Shown here: positions 53,487 through 63,593 of the stretch, in pieces
Layout of the letters: every line of letters begins with the position of its first letter
How positions within the stretch are numbered: position 1 is the first letter of the stretch
Source: Bacteroidales bacterium Phil6
Lineage (GTDB): Bacteria; Bacteroidota; Bacteroidia; Bacteroidales; F082
Length of the DNA: 64,000 nucleotides
Direction of reading: 5' to 3'
Assembly (NCBI GenBank): GCA_002633315.1
Contig: NWBN01000007.1
Span: 1 to 64,000 of the forward strand
The notes under the pieces: model-generated
The model's database searches: none
Seen by the model: only the letters and a program-made list of their open reading frames with translations
What the model was told of the DNA's origin: nothing
Made by a program: the position numbers and the translations under genes

Positions 53487-56321
53487 TTAAAGTTCTTTTA
53501 TTCTGATATTTCTTAACAGCAAACCTTCTCCATGACCGCAGAAACTGACATGACCTTTTTTATTAAACAGGCCGGGGTGGTTATTGCCATCGACGGTATC
53601 AGGATTGCCTTTCATGCCTTCAGGTCCCATGTTGCGCCCGTTACAAGCCTTGCGTATATTACCATCAAGAATGACCTCCCCATTGACAGTGACCTTGATA
53701 TTATCGCCATCAGCAACTATCTCTTCCGTTATCCATGTACCGAGTTCCGGAAACACATAACGTTTTGCCGGTATAACGCCATATACAGAGCCATGAACCT
53801 GATAATCATGCAAACCTTTATAAATAGGAGCGTCATGGTCAAGTATCTGAATCTCCATACCTTCGTATGCAGCATCTACATTCATTGGAGTTCTAATACC
53901 CACGCCGTTATTGACACCGGGACGTGTGAAACAAAACTCAAAACGCAAAACAAAATTATCGTATTCCTTAACTGTATAAAGGTTTCCATCATTGCCATAG
54001 TTAGCCGACACATAAATATTACCATCCCTCACAACATAATTGGTCTTGTCACCTATCCATTGGTCGAGATTAGTGCCGTCGAAGAGTATCACGAATCCTT
54101 CTTTTTGTTCACTCTCTGAGAGTTGATAAGCAGGCACTTTGGCAATTTTCTTGATATGTTCATCGATTTGTGTTTTCTTATAAGCAGCGTCTTCATCATT
54201 GAAAACATTCTTAATTCTTTCAAGCAGTTGGATTATTTCACTTCCGTTATACTGAGGATTTCTGCATGCGATAGAGAGAACAGCATTGGCAGCATTCTGT
54301 GCAGTATTCACATCGCTAACATAATCTGCCACCATCATCAGTCCTGCATAGCTGTCAGTCTCGGCTATGGCATTCATAACCTTATTCTTTATGTAATAAC
54401 TTGGATTAAGAGCGAGGAGATTGCGATAGCATGACATTCTTTCCACATCAGAAATATCGGCTTTACTAACCAAAGTCACATAACGATCATATATAGTATC
54501 GGACATGGTGCGGTTACGTTTTGCAATATCCAATAACATCGGGGCGATAGAATAGCTGTCAACAGTGAGAAGTGCCTCAAGAGCCTTATCAGGATTAATA
54601 CCTTTATTATAGCTATCTACAAGATTTGTTAATGCCTTATCATTGTCCAAAGAAGCCCATACCTTGAAAAAACGAGGTTTTTTATCATCATCAAGTTTTT
54701 TTATCGATGACATGAAATCATCTACACGTATTTCATCATAAAAAGACAATGCTTTTATCAAAGCATTCTGCACATCAGGCACATAATGTTCATCGACACT
54801 GATAAGCATATCTTTAAGAGTGTTAATATTAGTAGGAGAAGTAACGCCTATCAAAGCTTTATATGCAGCATCCTTAATCTCAGCATTATCAGATTCGAGC
54901 ATAGCATTGACTTTTCCATAAACGCCGGGGCATGAACGGTCAGACAACACATCAAGAGCAAAAAGTTGTTGTTGTACATCACAATTCAAGGCACTGTCCA
55001 ACACAAAATAAACATTAAATTTATACGAGCACAACACTGATTTCAAAAGGTCATCATGATTCTTTCCTATAACATAAACGAGAGAAACGAGTTCTTCAGG
55101 TTCCTCAGAAGCACCGACAGCAAGTATTGCAGCCTCTGCCACATCGGTTTTCTTGGACTTAAGTTGTTTATTGATAAATTCCTTCTGTGTTGAATCATGC
55201 AGAGAAGCGAGCCAGTTAAGGACATCTACTTTAACGACAGTCTTCTTTGCCTTGTCAACCACCGCAGTGCGCACTGCAGGTGTGGCGTAAGGTTTAAGAA
55301 GACGTAAAGCGGTATTACGAACCTGTGGGTCCTTATTTTTTACCATTTTAACAAGAGGCTCGACTGCATCCTCGCCATGCATGGCAACCATAATCTCCAT
55401 AGCAGATGTTTTGACATTAACCTTTTTAACCTTAAACAGTTTTTTCAACTCATTATCGATTAAAACAGTATCATTAACAGTACTATTTTTAATATCTTTC
55501 ATAACCTCCCCCATACTGTTGGATGCTATATTATACAACAGTCTGAGATAACAAGCGGTAGCATTGGTCGATTCAAGAGAGTAGTCGGTTTCTGCCGCTG
55601 CCTGAGCAAGGACAGGTACTGATGTCGCTGTTCCCACTTCAGAAAGGGCGTAATAAACATTACTTTTGAGGTTGTCGTCGGCACCTTCAAGCCATGAAAT
55701 AAGAATACTCTCTGTTTTAGGTATTCTTTTGTATCCGGCAGCATAAGCAAGAAGTTTTCTGTTTATTTTGTCTTCACGCATGGCAGAACGTATCATGGCT
55801 TCTGTCCCGGATACAGATACCACAGCTTGCATCACAGCATCTTCAAGAGCCTCATTTTCTGCATATTTCATTATCAATGACATCTCCTTGGCGTTGGCGA
55901 ATTTTCCAATCATGTTGACAAGAATTATCCTAATATCATCATCATCGGCAGTTTCAAACAGCTGTATCAAAGTACTGAACAAATCGTCTCTAAACGTCAT
56001 GCCTTCCGGAGAAGTAACAAAATCAGACATGCCATAGAGTGCATATTCAATTTTATCGTTAGCGCCATTATGAGACGGTGACCATAATGCTATCAATTCT
56101 CTGACATTCTCCATTGTATTAGACAAGAGTTCCGACATGAGAGTATTATATTCATTGACATCCTGAGCCGGCAACTGGTCGAGTACGTCTGCAACGAGTG
56201 TTGCAGCAGTACGGTTTCTCTCATCTACTGTCTGTGCTACAGAGTTATACGACAGTGACAACAGCATTATGACGATGGTCACGACGCCTGTCATTTTCAT
56301 TATCTTTCTCATATTTTCCAT
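53487..56321 (-). CDS. HEAT-repeat protein with C-terminal DUF1080 (3-keto-glycoside hydrolase-like) domain
   Basis: A 944-residue exported protein: signal peptide to about residue 30 (SLSYNSVAQ), then a long array of HEAT-like helical repeats (for example AVEPLVKMVKNKDPQVRNTALRLLKPYATPAV) to about 720, then a DUF1080 domain (EGFVILFDGTNLDQWIGD, GNLYTVKEYDNFVLRFEFCFTRPGVNNGVGIRTP, GMEIQILDHD, YQVHGSVYGVIPA) ending in GHGEGLLLRNIRIKEL. DUF1080 proteins are laminin-G-like hydrolases, some of which cut 3-keto-glycosides. The upstream gene encodes a Gfo/Idh/MocA oxidoreductase and the two overlap by 13 nt, fitting an oxidise-then-cleave pathway. Confidence 0.85.
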   Translation of the reverse strand: MENMRKIMKMTGVVTIVIMLLSLSYNSVAQTVDERNRTAATLVADVLDQLPAQDVNEYNTLMSELLSNTMENVRELIALWSPSHNGANDKIEYALYGMSDFVTSPEGMTFRDDLFSTLIQLFETADDDDIRIILVNMIGKFANAKEMSLIMKYAENEALEDAVMQAVVSVSGTEAMIRSAMREDKINRKLLAYAAGYKRIPKTESILISWLEGADDNLKSNVYYALSEVGTATSVPVLAQAAAETDYSLESTNATACYLRLLYNIASNSMGEVMKDIKNSTVNDTVLIDNELKKLFKVKKVNVKTSAMEIMVAMHGEDAVEPLVKMVKNKDPQVRNTALRLLKPYATPAVRTAVVDKAKKTVVKVDVLNWLASLHDSTQKEFINKQLKSKKTDVAEAAILAVGASEEPEELVSLVYVIGKNHDDLLKSVLCSYKFNVYFVLDSALNCDVQQQLFALDVLSDRSCPGVYGKVNAMLESDNAEIKDAAYKALIGVTSPTNINTLKDMLISVDEHYVPDVQNALIKALSFYDEIRVDDFMSSIKKLDDDKKPRFFKVWASLDNDKALTNLVDSYNKGINPDKALEALLTVDSYSIAPMLLDIAKRNRTMSDTIYDRYVTLVSKADISDVERMSCYRNLLALNPSYYIKNKVMNAIAETDSYAGLMMVADYVSDVNTAQNAANAVLSIACRNPQYNGSEIIQLLERIKNVFNDEDAAYKKTQIDEHIKKIAKVPAYQLSESEQKEGFVILFDGTNLDQWIGDKTNYVVRDGNIYVSANYGNDGNLYTVKEYDNFVLRFEFCFTRPGVNNGVGIRTPMNVDAAYEGMEIQILDHDAPIYKGLHDYQVHGSVYGVIPAKRYVFPELGTWITEEIVADGDNIKVTVNGEVILDGNIRKACNGRNMGPEGMKGNPDTVDGNNHPGLFNKKGHVSFCGHGEGLLLRNIRIKEL

Positions 56322-57583
56322 GGCATTCTCATTTGTTGGTTCAACAGTTGGTTGGCGGCATCATCATTAACAAAACGAAGTGATACCGGGTCGAAATACA
56401 ATGTTCTGTTAAGACGGAGAGCACATACCCCCATATTGACTATGGTAGAAGATCTAAAGCCATTTTCCTCGTTGAGGGCGAATTTCTTCCTCGTCCTGAC
56501 GCAGTCCAAGAAGTCTGTATTCTGCGGTTGTGGGTCAGGGAAGTCGTTAAGACGTTGCATGACATTGGGGATAGTACATTCGAAGCCTTTGAACAGTTTA
56601 CCCTTAGGACCTTCTATATACGGTGCCTTAGGGTCTCCGTTATCTTCACCTTCAAGAATGATACGACAACCGTCGTTATATGTATAAGTTATTGTACGCC
56701 AAGTACCTACAGCATCATAATGTTGTTGAGGAGCATCCACCTCTACTTTCACCGGAGAAGTATCATCTTTACCGAGAATATATTGCACCGGGTCTAAATA
56801 ATGTTGTCCCATGTCGGCGAGACCGCCACCGTCATAATCCCAGTAGCCTCTGAAGGTCTGATGAGTACGATGTTCATTATAAGGTTTATACGGAGCGGGA
56901 CCGAGCCATAAGTCATAGTCGAGATTGGAAGGCACCGACTGCGGTTGGAGGTTCACTTTGCCAACCCAGAAGAACTTCCAGTTGAAGCCGGTATGAGCCG
57001 ATACTGTCACTGTCAAAGGCCAACCCAACAAGCCGCTATCCACCAACTTTTTAAGAGGCTCCACCGTAGTACCGAGACCGTAAAAAGTATCTTTGAAACG
57101 GAACCATGTGTTTAGACGAAAGATGCGTCCATTTTGACGGACAGCCTCCATAACCTTAATGCCCTCTCCTATCGTCCTGGTCATAGGTTTTTCGCACCAA
57201 ATATCCTTGCCCGCCATAGCCGCTTCTACAGCCATGATGCCATGCCAGTGCGGAGGTGTCGCTATATGCACTATGTCAACATTAGGGTCTGTTATCAGAT
57301 CGCGATAGTTGCTATAAGCTGCAACATTCTCGCCAAGTTTTTCTTTTGCCTGGTTTACAGCAGCCTGAAGATGTTTGGAATCCACGTCACAGACAGCTGT
57401 CAAACGACAGGCTTCATTACTATAAAAATGTGATGACGAACGTCCAATGCCGCCTACACCTATTATTCCTTTGGTAAGCTGGTCACTCGGTGCTATGTGT
57501 CTTTCTCCACCTAACACCTTGCTCGGCACTATGCTGAATAATGCCAATCCACCAACCGCAGCAAGAAACTCTTTCCTATCCAT
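56309..57583 (-). CDS. Gfo/Idh/MocA-family oxidoreductase, exported
   Basis: About 424 residues with an N-terminal export signal MDRKEFLAAVGGLALFSIVPSKVLG of the Tat-like kind (RK instead of RR). The Rossmann NAD(P) fold starts GIIGVGGIGRSSSHF, followed by AVCDVDSKHL, HIATPPHWHG and the motif CEKPMTRTIGEGIKVMEAV typical of the family. Members of this group oxidise sugars, in one pathway at C3 of glycosides to give 3-keto products. The start at MDRKEFL is chosen because the upstream residues do not look like a signal. It is the first gene of an operon with the DUF1080 gene, which it overlaps by 13 nt. Confidence 0.88.
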   Translation of the reverse strand: MDRKEFLAAVGGLALFSIVPSKVLGGERHIAPSDQLTKGIIGVGGIGRSSSHFYSNEACRLTAVCDVDSKHLQAAVNQAKEKLGENVAAYSNYRDLITDPNVDIVHIATPPHWHGIMAVEAAMAGKDIWCEKPMTRTIGEGIKVMEAVRQNGRIFRLNTWFRFKDTFYGLGTTVEPLKKLVDSGLLGWPLTVTVSAHTGFNWKFFWVGKVNLQPQSVPSNLDYDLWLGPAPYKPYNEHRTHQTFRGYWDYDGGGLADMGQHYLDPVQYILGKDDTSPVKVEVDAPQQHYDAVGTWRTITYTYNDGCRIILEGEDNGDPKAPYIEGPKGKLFKGFECTIPNVMQRLNDFPDPQPQNTDFLDCVRTRKKFALNEENGFRSSTIVNMGVCALRLNRTLYFDPVSLRFVNDDAANQLLNQQMRMPWKI

Positions 57584-57652
57584 AATCAAATTGTTAATTA
57601 TCAATTTATTACTACAAAACACCAACTTCATTGCAAATATGAAGTCAGACTA

Positions 57653-57660
57653 CAAAGATA
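57653..57660 (-). promoter_or_regulatory. TAnnTTTG promoter element for the oxidoreductase/DUF1080 operon
   Basis: TATCTTTG on the minus strand, 69 nt before the ATG at 57583. Confidence 0.5.
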
Positions 57661-57775
57661 ACATTTTTTCTCTAATAACGGAAATATTTTACATTTTTAT
57701 ATCATCTTTGAAAAACAAAACGAGTAAGTTCAATAAAAGGACAAAAACAACATAATAAAAACGAACAAAATTTCT

Positions 57776-57783
57776 TATATTTG
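57776..57783 (+). promoter_or_regulatory. TAnnTTTG promoter element for the MATE gene
   Basis: TATATTTG. The in-frame ATG at 57789 lies almost at the expected transcript start, so ATG 57832 is preferred. Confidence 0.55.
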
Positions 57784-57831
57784 CATTTATGTTTCATCAA
57801 ACTTAAAACATTAAGTATCAATAAGTATATT

Positions 57832-59160
57832 ATGAAAAGCAGTGTAAGCAACCGAGAAATATGGAGGATTGCAGTACCTATCATGTTGGGTAATCTTGCA
57901 CAAACAATAATAACATTCACCGATACAGCCTTTTTAGGACATCTCGGCGTTGTGGAGTTGGGTGCTTCCATGATTGCAGGATTATATTATTTTGTTTTCA
58001 CCACCATGGCAATGGGTTTTGCCGTAGGAATACAAATCATCACTGCCCGCCGTTATGGTGAACAAAACTTCCACAGAATAGGCATCATATTTCAACATGG
58101 TGCAATATTCATCTTTTGCTTAGGAGTCATTTTATTCACTGTGCTTAGTGTATTCTCCGGTCATATATTGCAGTTCATCATAGATTCCGACAACATATAT
58201 GCTGCTTCAATGGAGTACATCAAATATCGACAGTACGGAATCATAATAGTGTGTTTCAATTATTTATACCGTTCTTTATACATTGGTATCTCCGACACCA
58301 AAGTCATCACCTATTCAACTGTGATAATGGCGGTAGTCAACATTATATTGGATTATTGTCTTATTTTCGGCAACTGGGGATTTCCGGATATGGGCGTCGG
58401 CGGCGCTGCCTTGGCATCATTCATGGCTGAAGTGTCGGCATTCATCTTCTTCAACATCTATTCATATCTTTATTTCAGAAAATCAGACTACGGAATGTTC
58501 AAGATTCACAGGATGGAAAAAGATCTGATGAAAAGAATACTCAAAGTGGCGACACCTACCATGATACAGAAGCTGTTGTCGTTCAGTTCTTGGTTTATCT
58601 TCTTCATTTTCATTGAAAAGATGGGCGAAACGGCAATAGGCATATCCTCAATAGTTCGCAGTGTTTATATGATAATGTTTATTCCTGTGATAGGTTTTGC
58701 ATCTACCTCAAACACTCTTACAAGCCGTATTATCGGAGAGGGAAAATCGGACGAAGTTCTGTCAACGACAACAAAAGTATTGTACAACTGTCTGTTGTGT
58801 TGTGTCTTTCTTGTTGGATTTGCAGCCTTATTCCCGACACAAATAATGAGCATATACACCGAAGATACAGAACTCGCCCGTATAGCCATACCTTCTATTT
58901 ATGTCGTTTGCGTATCAACATTTCTGCAAGCTTTCGGCTGCAATTATTTTGAAACCATCTCCGGGACAGGCAACACGAGATCTGCATTATTTGTAGAATT
59001 GGGCATTCTCGCCATTTATGTCATATACACTTGGATAATGACCAAAATAACGACTGATATTCAATGGGTGTGGACTGCCGAATTTGTATATGGCATACTT
59101 ATTGGCTTTGCTTCTTTGGTATATATCAAATTCGCAAAATGGCAAAAGAAAACAGTATGA
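57832..59160 (+). CDS. MATE family efflux transporter
   Basis: A 442-residue multidrug and toxin extrusion-type transporter with about 12 membrane helices that would export drugs or metabolites using a sodium or proton gradient. Family segments are visible: WRIAVPIMLGNLAQTIITFTDTAFLGHLGVVELGASMIA at the N-terminus, AMGFAVGIQIITARRYGEQNF, and the matching second half (PTMIQKLLSFSSWFIFFIFIEKMGETAIGISSIVRSVYMI, FASTSNTLTSRIIGEGKSDEV). Substrate is not predictable. The length of about 440 is normal. It is divergent from the oxidoreductase operon. Confidence 0.9.
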   Translation: MKSSVSNREIWRIAVPIMLGNLAQTIITFTDTAFLGHLGVVELGASMIAGLYYFVFTTMAMGFAVGIQIITARRYGEQNFHRIGIIFQHGAIFIFCLGVILFTVLSVFSGHILQFIIDSDNIYAASMEYIKYRQYGIIIVCFNYLYRSLYIGISDTKVITYSTVIMAVVNIILDYCLIFGNWGFPDMGVGGAALASFMAEVSAFIFFNIYSYLYFRKSDYGMFKIHRMEKDLMKRILKVATPTMIQKLLSFSSWFIFFIFIEKMGETAIGISSIVRSVYMIMFIPVIGFASTSNTLTSRIIGEGKSDEVLSTTTKVLYNCLLCCVFLVGFAALFPTQIMSIYTEDTELARIAIPSIYVVCVSTFLQAFGCNYFETISGTGNTRSALFVELGILAIYVIYTWIMTKITTDIQWVWTAEFVYGILIGFASLVYIKFAKWQKKTV

Positions 59161-59279
59161 TTCCTTTTTGACACTACATTTCGACATACAGAAATGGCAT
59201 TTGTCTCTATAGCAATGTCTGTATGAACAAATAAAACCAATCCATGTATTGTTTGTTTCCATACATAAAAACGACTGTT

Positions 59280-61697
59280 ATGCGCAAACATATCATATTC
59301 ATTATTATAACAGCAGTATTGTGTTGCTATACAGCAAGTTCACAAGAGATAAAGTATAATAATTTCAACAATCAATATGTTATCATAAGAACTCAAAAAG
59401 GCAACATCTCTCTTCGACCATTCAGCAACACTATAATGGAGGTGACATGGCACGACGATGGTATAATCGTCAACGACTCATCGGTAGCAGTGACTGCGAG
59501 ACCCGTCAAAAACGACTTTGTTTTTTACGATGAAGACGGTTATTTACGTTATCAAAGTCCCAAAATGGAAGTATGTATATCAAAAGATTTACAAAAACTG
59601 ACATTTTTAACACATAATGATACCATTCTCGTCGAGGAAGAAGGATTTTTCAAAACCGAGGACAGAAACGGCATTAGATTTTTCATTAATAAAGACGAAA
59701 GTTTTTACGGCAGCGGTGAACGAGCCGTAGATCTCGATTTAAGAGGTAACAAATTACCGTTATACAACAGAGCTTCATACGCATATCAATATGGAACCAC
59801 AATGCTAAACTACCAAATTCCATTGCTTCTTTCTTCAAAAAAATATTTGATTTTTTTCGACAATTTTCAAAAAGGATATTTGGATATTGATTCAAGAAAT
59901 GACAATGTTTTAGAGTTTTCCACCATTGGAGGCATCATGCGTTATTATATAATAACGGGCAACAACTATCAATCTATCATGAGACAATACCATGACCTCA
60001 CAGGTTATCAACCCATGTTGCCTGTATGGGCATTCGGTAATTTGATGTCGAGGATGGCTTACCGCAATCAAGACGAGACAGATTCTATTGTAAGAATGAT
60101 GGAAGAAGAAGATTTTCCCATCGATGCGGTGATACTTGATTTTTACTGGTTCGGCGACAGCATCAAAGGACATTTGGGGCGTTTGGACTGGTATGAACCC
60201 TCCTGGCCTACCCCTGAAAGCATGATGAAAGACCTGAAAAACAGAGGTATAAAAACAGTGCTAATTTCAGAGCCTTATATCATAGACAGCCTTGAAAACC
60301 ATAATACGGCAGATTCGTTAGGACTTTTTGTAGTTGATAATGAAGGAAACACATACATAGACAGCAATTTTTATTTCGGCAACGGCAGTCTTCTCGACAT
60401 CTTCAAGGAAGAGACCTCAGAATGGCTCTGGCAGCAATACAAGAGACAGTTGGACAGCGGCAGTGCCGGTTTCTGGGGTGACCTCGGAGAACCGGAGAGT
60501 CATCCTTCAGACATTCTTCATGTCAACGGCACTGCCGATGAAGTACATAATATTTACGGACATTACTGGGTAAAAGGCGTAGCCGAACGTTTTAGACGCG
60601 ATTTCCCCGACAAACGACTGTTTTTCCTTGCCCGCAGTGGTGCCGCCGGAACGCAACGATATGGAATAATACCATGGTCGGGTGACGTAAGCCGCTCATG
60701 GTCGGGACTTAAAGCTCAAATACCGTTGATGTTGAACATGAGCATGTCGGGATTGCCTTACATACATTCCGATGCCGGAGGTTTTGCACTCGGAGAAAAA
60801 GACGAACAGCTTTATACCAGATGGCTCCAGTTTGCGACATTTTCTCCAATACTGCGCCCTCATGGTTCGGACATAGAATCGGAACCCGTATTCTTCAATG
60901 ACACTACAAAACGCATAGTACGCAATTTCATGAAACTGCGCTATGAATTATTGCCTTACATCTACACCACCGCTTGGCTCAACAGCGTTTCCGGTATCCC
61001 CATTACAGCTCCATTATATTTTTACAACCCTGAGGACAACCGGTTCAGAAACTATTCTTCCGGATATTATTTCGGGAAAGACATGATAATATTTCCCATA
61101 GTAGATGAAAACATGGACAGCATTACCTGTGAACTGCCTCATGGAGAATGGTACGACTTCTTCAATAACAAAATATTAAACACCGATAATATTACTTTAA
61201 AATGCAATATCGAACATATTCCCGTCTTTGTTAAGGCAGGAAGCATCATTCCAATGACTGACTATGTAAAATCAACAGATTTTCTGTCTGCAAAAAAACT
61301 TTATCTGCAAACTTATATTCCAAATAACAACGACAGCATCACCGGATTGATTTATCTTGACGATGGAAAGAGTTTCGGAAGTTATGAAAATGGTAATTAT
61401 GAACTCATTATGATAAAAGGTATTATAAAAAATGATGTCATGACATTGAATATTAAAAATTACGGTGACGGATATGACGGGCAGGACAAAATAAAAACTT
61501 TGGAATTCATTTTACATGATAACTCATTGGATTTAAGGAAAGTAAAAATAAACAACAAAAACATGAAAGTCAAGAAGACAGATAAAGCCATGTCAAAGAC
61601 CGAATTATTCGACAAAGATGATAATGGCTTGTGGCATATCAAAATAAAATATGACGGGAAGCCGACAACATTGACTATTTACCTTGACAAATCTTGA
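59280..61697 (+). CDS. Glycoside hydrolase family 31
   Basis: An 805-residue exported alpha-glycosidase (alpha-glucosidase or alpha-xylosidase type). It has a signal peptide MRKHIIFIIITAVLCCYTASSQ, the GH31 N-terminal beta-domain with YGSGERAVDLDLRGNKLPLYN, the (beta/alpha)8 domain with MPVWAFGNLMSRMAYRNQDE and AVILDFYWFGDS, and the catalytic Asp401 in GFWGDLGEPESHP, the Bacteroidetes variant of the WxDMNE motif. Later come RSGAAGTQRYGIIPWSGDVSRSW and the C-terminal beta domains. Start 59280 gives the signal peptide. It ends by overlapping the convergent fucosidase gene by 23 nt. Confidence 0.9.
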   Translation: MRKHIIFIIITAVLCCYTASSQEIKYNNFNNQYVIIRTQKGNISLRPFSNTIMEVTWHDDGIIVNDSSVAVTARPVKNDFVFYDEDGYLRYQSPKMEVCISKDLQKLTFLTHNDTILVEEEGFFKTEDRNGIRFFINKDESFYGSGERAVDLDLRGNKLPLYNRASYAYQYGTTMLNYQIPLLLSSKKYLIFFDNFQKGYLDIDSRNDNVLEFSTIGGIMRYYIITGNNYQSIMRQYHDLTGYQPMLPVWAFGNLMSRMAYRNQDETDSIVRMMEEEDFPIDAVILDFYWFGDSIKGHLGRLDWYEPSWPTPESMMKDLKNRGIKTVLISEPYIIDSLENHNTADSLGLFVVDNEGNTYIDSNFYFGNGSLLDIFKEETSEWLWQQYKRQLDSGSAGFWGDLGEPESHPSDILHVNGTADEVHNIYGHYWVKGVAERFRRDFPDKRLFFLARSGAAGTQRYGIIPWSGDVSRSWSGLKAQIPLMLNMSMSGLPYIHSDAGGFALGEKDEQLYTRWLQFATFSPILRPHGSDIESEPVFFNDTTKRIVRNFMKLRYELLPYIYTTAWLNSVSGIPITAPLYFYNPEDNRFRNYSSGYYFGKDMIIFPIVDENMDSITCELPHGEWYDFFNNKILNTDNITLKCNIEHIPVFVKAGSIIPMTDYVKSTDFLSAKKLYLQTYIPNNNDSITGLIYLDDGKSFGSYENGNYELIMIKGIIKNDVMTLNIKNYGDGYDGQDKIKTLEFILHDNSLDLRKVKINNKNMKVKKTDKAMSKTELFDKDDNGLWHIKIKYDGKPTTLTIYLDKS

Positions 61698-63444
61698 ACA
61701 CCCATGCGGCAGTACTTTGTAAATCGTTATATTTCAATGGAGTAGTATCTATTACGAGTTTTCCGTCTTCATAACTCCAAGGCAAGACCTTGCTGCAACC
61801 CAACATAGTAATGACGGTATCATCGTCAGGTCTCGGCAGCTCAAGAACGAGAGAATCCTGAGGATATTCTATGGCTATGGCATATAAAACATCATCTTTT
61901 GTAGTATAACAAACGTATGGTTGCATACATTCATAAACGGCATCGAAACCTGTCTCAGTGGCAAAGATGGATTTGGGATTGTCATTACATGATACGAAAA
62001 GACGCATCATGGCATTTATGTCTTTTTCCTCATAACAGACCTTCACAGTATAGTCATGGTTTTTCTTAAGTTTCACAGAGCCTTTGGCAGAACGCCAGTT
62101 TGCAGCCTCCTCGGCATTGCTTTGAGATTCTTCACCTTTCGCCGGATTATAATCAATAATCGCCTTATCATCGATAAAAACAGTTGCATTGTCATCTACT
62201 TCTACTTCAAAAACATAATTTGCCGTATATTCAGGAGTAAACGTCGTTGTCCATGTTGCAGTAAAATTGTCATAGCTGATTCTCGGGTCCGGTGAGTTAC
62301 GTACCCAGTCAAAGTCTATGACAGAATCATGACGGCGCACCTCGACAGGTTTCATCTCATAAAATTTAGTATAAGGTTTTGTCCCATATACAGCCTCTCC
62401 GTTTATCTCCAGCCATTTGCCGAGTGCGAGCAATCTCTCCTGTTGAATAAGAGGTATCATGCCATCGGCAGCCGGACCTACATTAAGTGTCATGCCACCG
62501 CCAGCCGACACGAGTTTGACAAAATGACGTATCAACTCGTCGGAGTTGAGATAATTATGCAGAGGTTCGTTACGGTTGAGCCCGAAAGAACGGCCGAGCC
62601 CTCTACATTCAGCCCAAGGACGGTCGGTCTTTTGTATGCCGGAGCTGTATTCCGGTGTCCTGAACCCATAATCGGAGCCTGCTCCCCAACGGTCATTGAC
62701 AATAGCTTCATCGCCAACGATGTTGTAATACCACGATATAAGTTCTGCAGCATGCCATTGGTCCGCAGAGTTGTTCCATTCGCCATCGGCAAAGACAATG
62801 GAAGGCTTATATGTAGAAACCAATTCCTTAAACTGAGGAATCATGTGGTTATCGACATAATCTGAAATGGAGTCGTCATCATCCTGCATCCAGATATGTA
62901 AAGGATTAGTCCATTCCGGCAAAGAATAGTAAAAACCCATTTTCATATCCTTTGCGCGCACCGCATCTGTCAATTCCTTAACAATGTTACGCTTCGGACC
63001 GCCGACGACACTGTTCCAATCATGAGCGTATTTACTGTCCCAAAGACAATAGCCGTCATGATGTTTTGTCACGAGCAAAACATAACGTGCACCGCTCTTT
63101 TCAAACAAGTCCGCCCATTGCTCCGCAGAAAACAACTCAGCCTTGAACATACCGTCGAAATCTCTATATGTAAAATCCTCGCCATAGACTCTTTTTTGAA
63201 AATTGACTCTTGCAGTATCGCCTGTCATAAGTCCTCGATAATACCATTCGCCATAACCTTCAGGACTTGAATAAGAAGGCACTGAGTAAACTCCCCAATG
63301 AATAAAAATACCCAATTTGGCATCGCTGAACCATTGAGGATATCCGCGTTGTTTTATGGACTCCCACGTAGGCTCCACTTCCTGAGCCAGGACGCTCATA
63401 TTAAAATATAATGATAACATCGATATCAGAAAAAGTCTTTTCAT
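61675..63444 (-). CDS. GH29 alpha-L-fucosidase
   Basis: A 589-residue exported fucosidase that would remove alpha-linked fucose from host or plant glycans. Signal peptide MKRLFLISMLSLYFNMSVLAQ, GH29 start WFSDAKLGIFIHWGVYSVPS (HW at 49-50), KHHDGYCLWDS at 127-137, the nucleophile Asp220 in IVFADGEWNN, and LNVGPAADGMIP. The C-terminal part (about 390-500) has a PA14/beta-sandwich-like segment (YVFEVEVDDNATVFIDDKAIIDYNPA) that may bind sugar, then the usual beta domain. The gene faces the GH31 gene, and the last 23 nt are shared. It has its own promoter element. Confidence 0.9.
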   Translation of the reverse strand: MKRLFLISMLSLYFNMSVLAQEVEPTWESIKQRGYPQWFSDAKLGIFIHWGVYSVPSYSSPEGYGEWYYRGLMTGDTARVNFQKRVYGEDFTYRDFDGMFKAELFSAEQWADLFEKSGARYVLLVTKHHDGYCLWDSKYAHDWNSVVGGPKRNIVKELTDAVRAKDMKMGFYYSLPEWTNPLHIWMQDDDDSISDYVDNHMIPQFKELVSTYKPSIVFADGEWNNSADQWHAAELISWYYNIVGDEAIVNDRWGAGSDYGFRTPEYSSGIQKTDRPWAECRGLGRSFGLNRNEPLHNYLNSDELIRHFVKLVSAGGGMTLNVGPAADGMIPLIQQERLLALGKWLEINGEAVYGTKPYTKFYEMKPVEVRRHDSVIDFDWVRNSPDPRISYDNFTATWTTTFTPEYTANYVFEVEVDDNATVFIDDKAIIDYNPAKGEESQSNAEEAANWRSAKGSVKLKKNHDYTVKVCYEEKDINAMMRLFVSCNDNPKSIFATETGFDAVYECMQPYVCYTTKDDVLYAIAIEYPQDSLVLELPRPDDDTVITMLGCSKVLPWSYEDGKLVIDTTPLKYNDLQSTAAWVFKICQGK

Positions 63445-63470
63445 ATCTCATCCATTAAATATGCAAATTG

Positions 63471-63478
63471 CAAAAATA
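63471..63478 (-). promoter_or_regulatory. TAnnTTTG promoter element for the fucosidase gene
   Basis: TATTTTTG on the minus strand, 26 nt before the ATG at 63444. Confidence 0.55.
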
Positions 63479-63573
63479 ATAAAAAACTCATATACAACAT
63501 ACACATTTTCCATATCTTACAAAACGACTACAACAAGTAGTCACTATTTTTTTGAAACATCTGTAAAAAAGAC

Positions 63574-63581
63574 TATCTTTG
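63574..63581 (+). promoter_or_regulatory. TAnnTTTG promoter element for the small acidic protein gene
   Basis: TATCTTTG ends 12 nt before the ATG at 63594. A TTG start at 63579 overlaps it and was rejected. Confidence 0.6.
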
Positions 63582-63593
63582 CAAAAAAATCAG

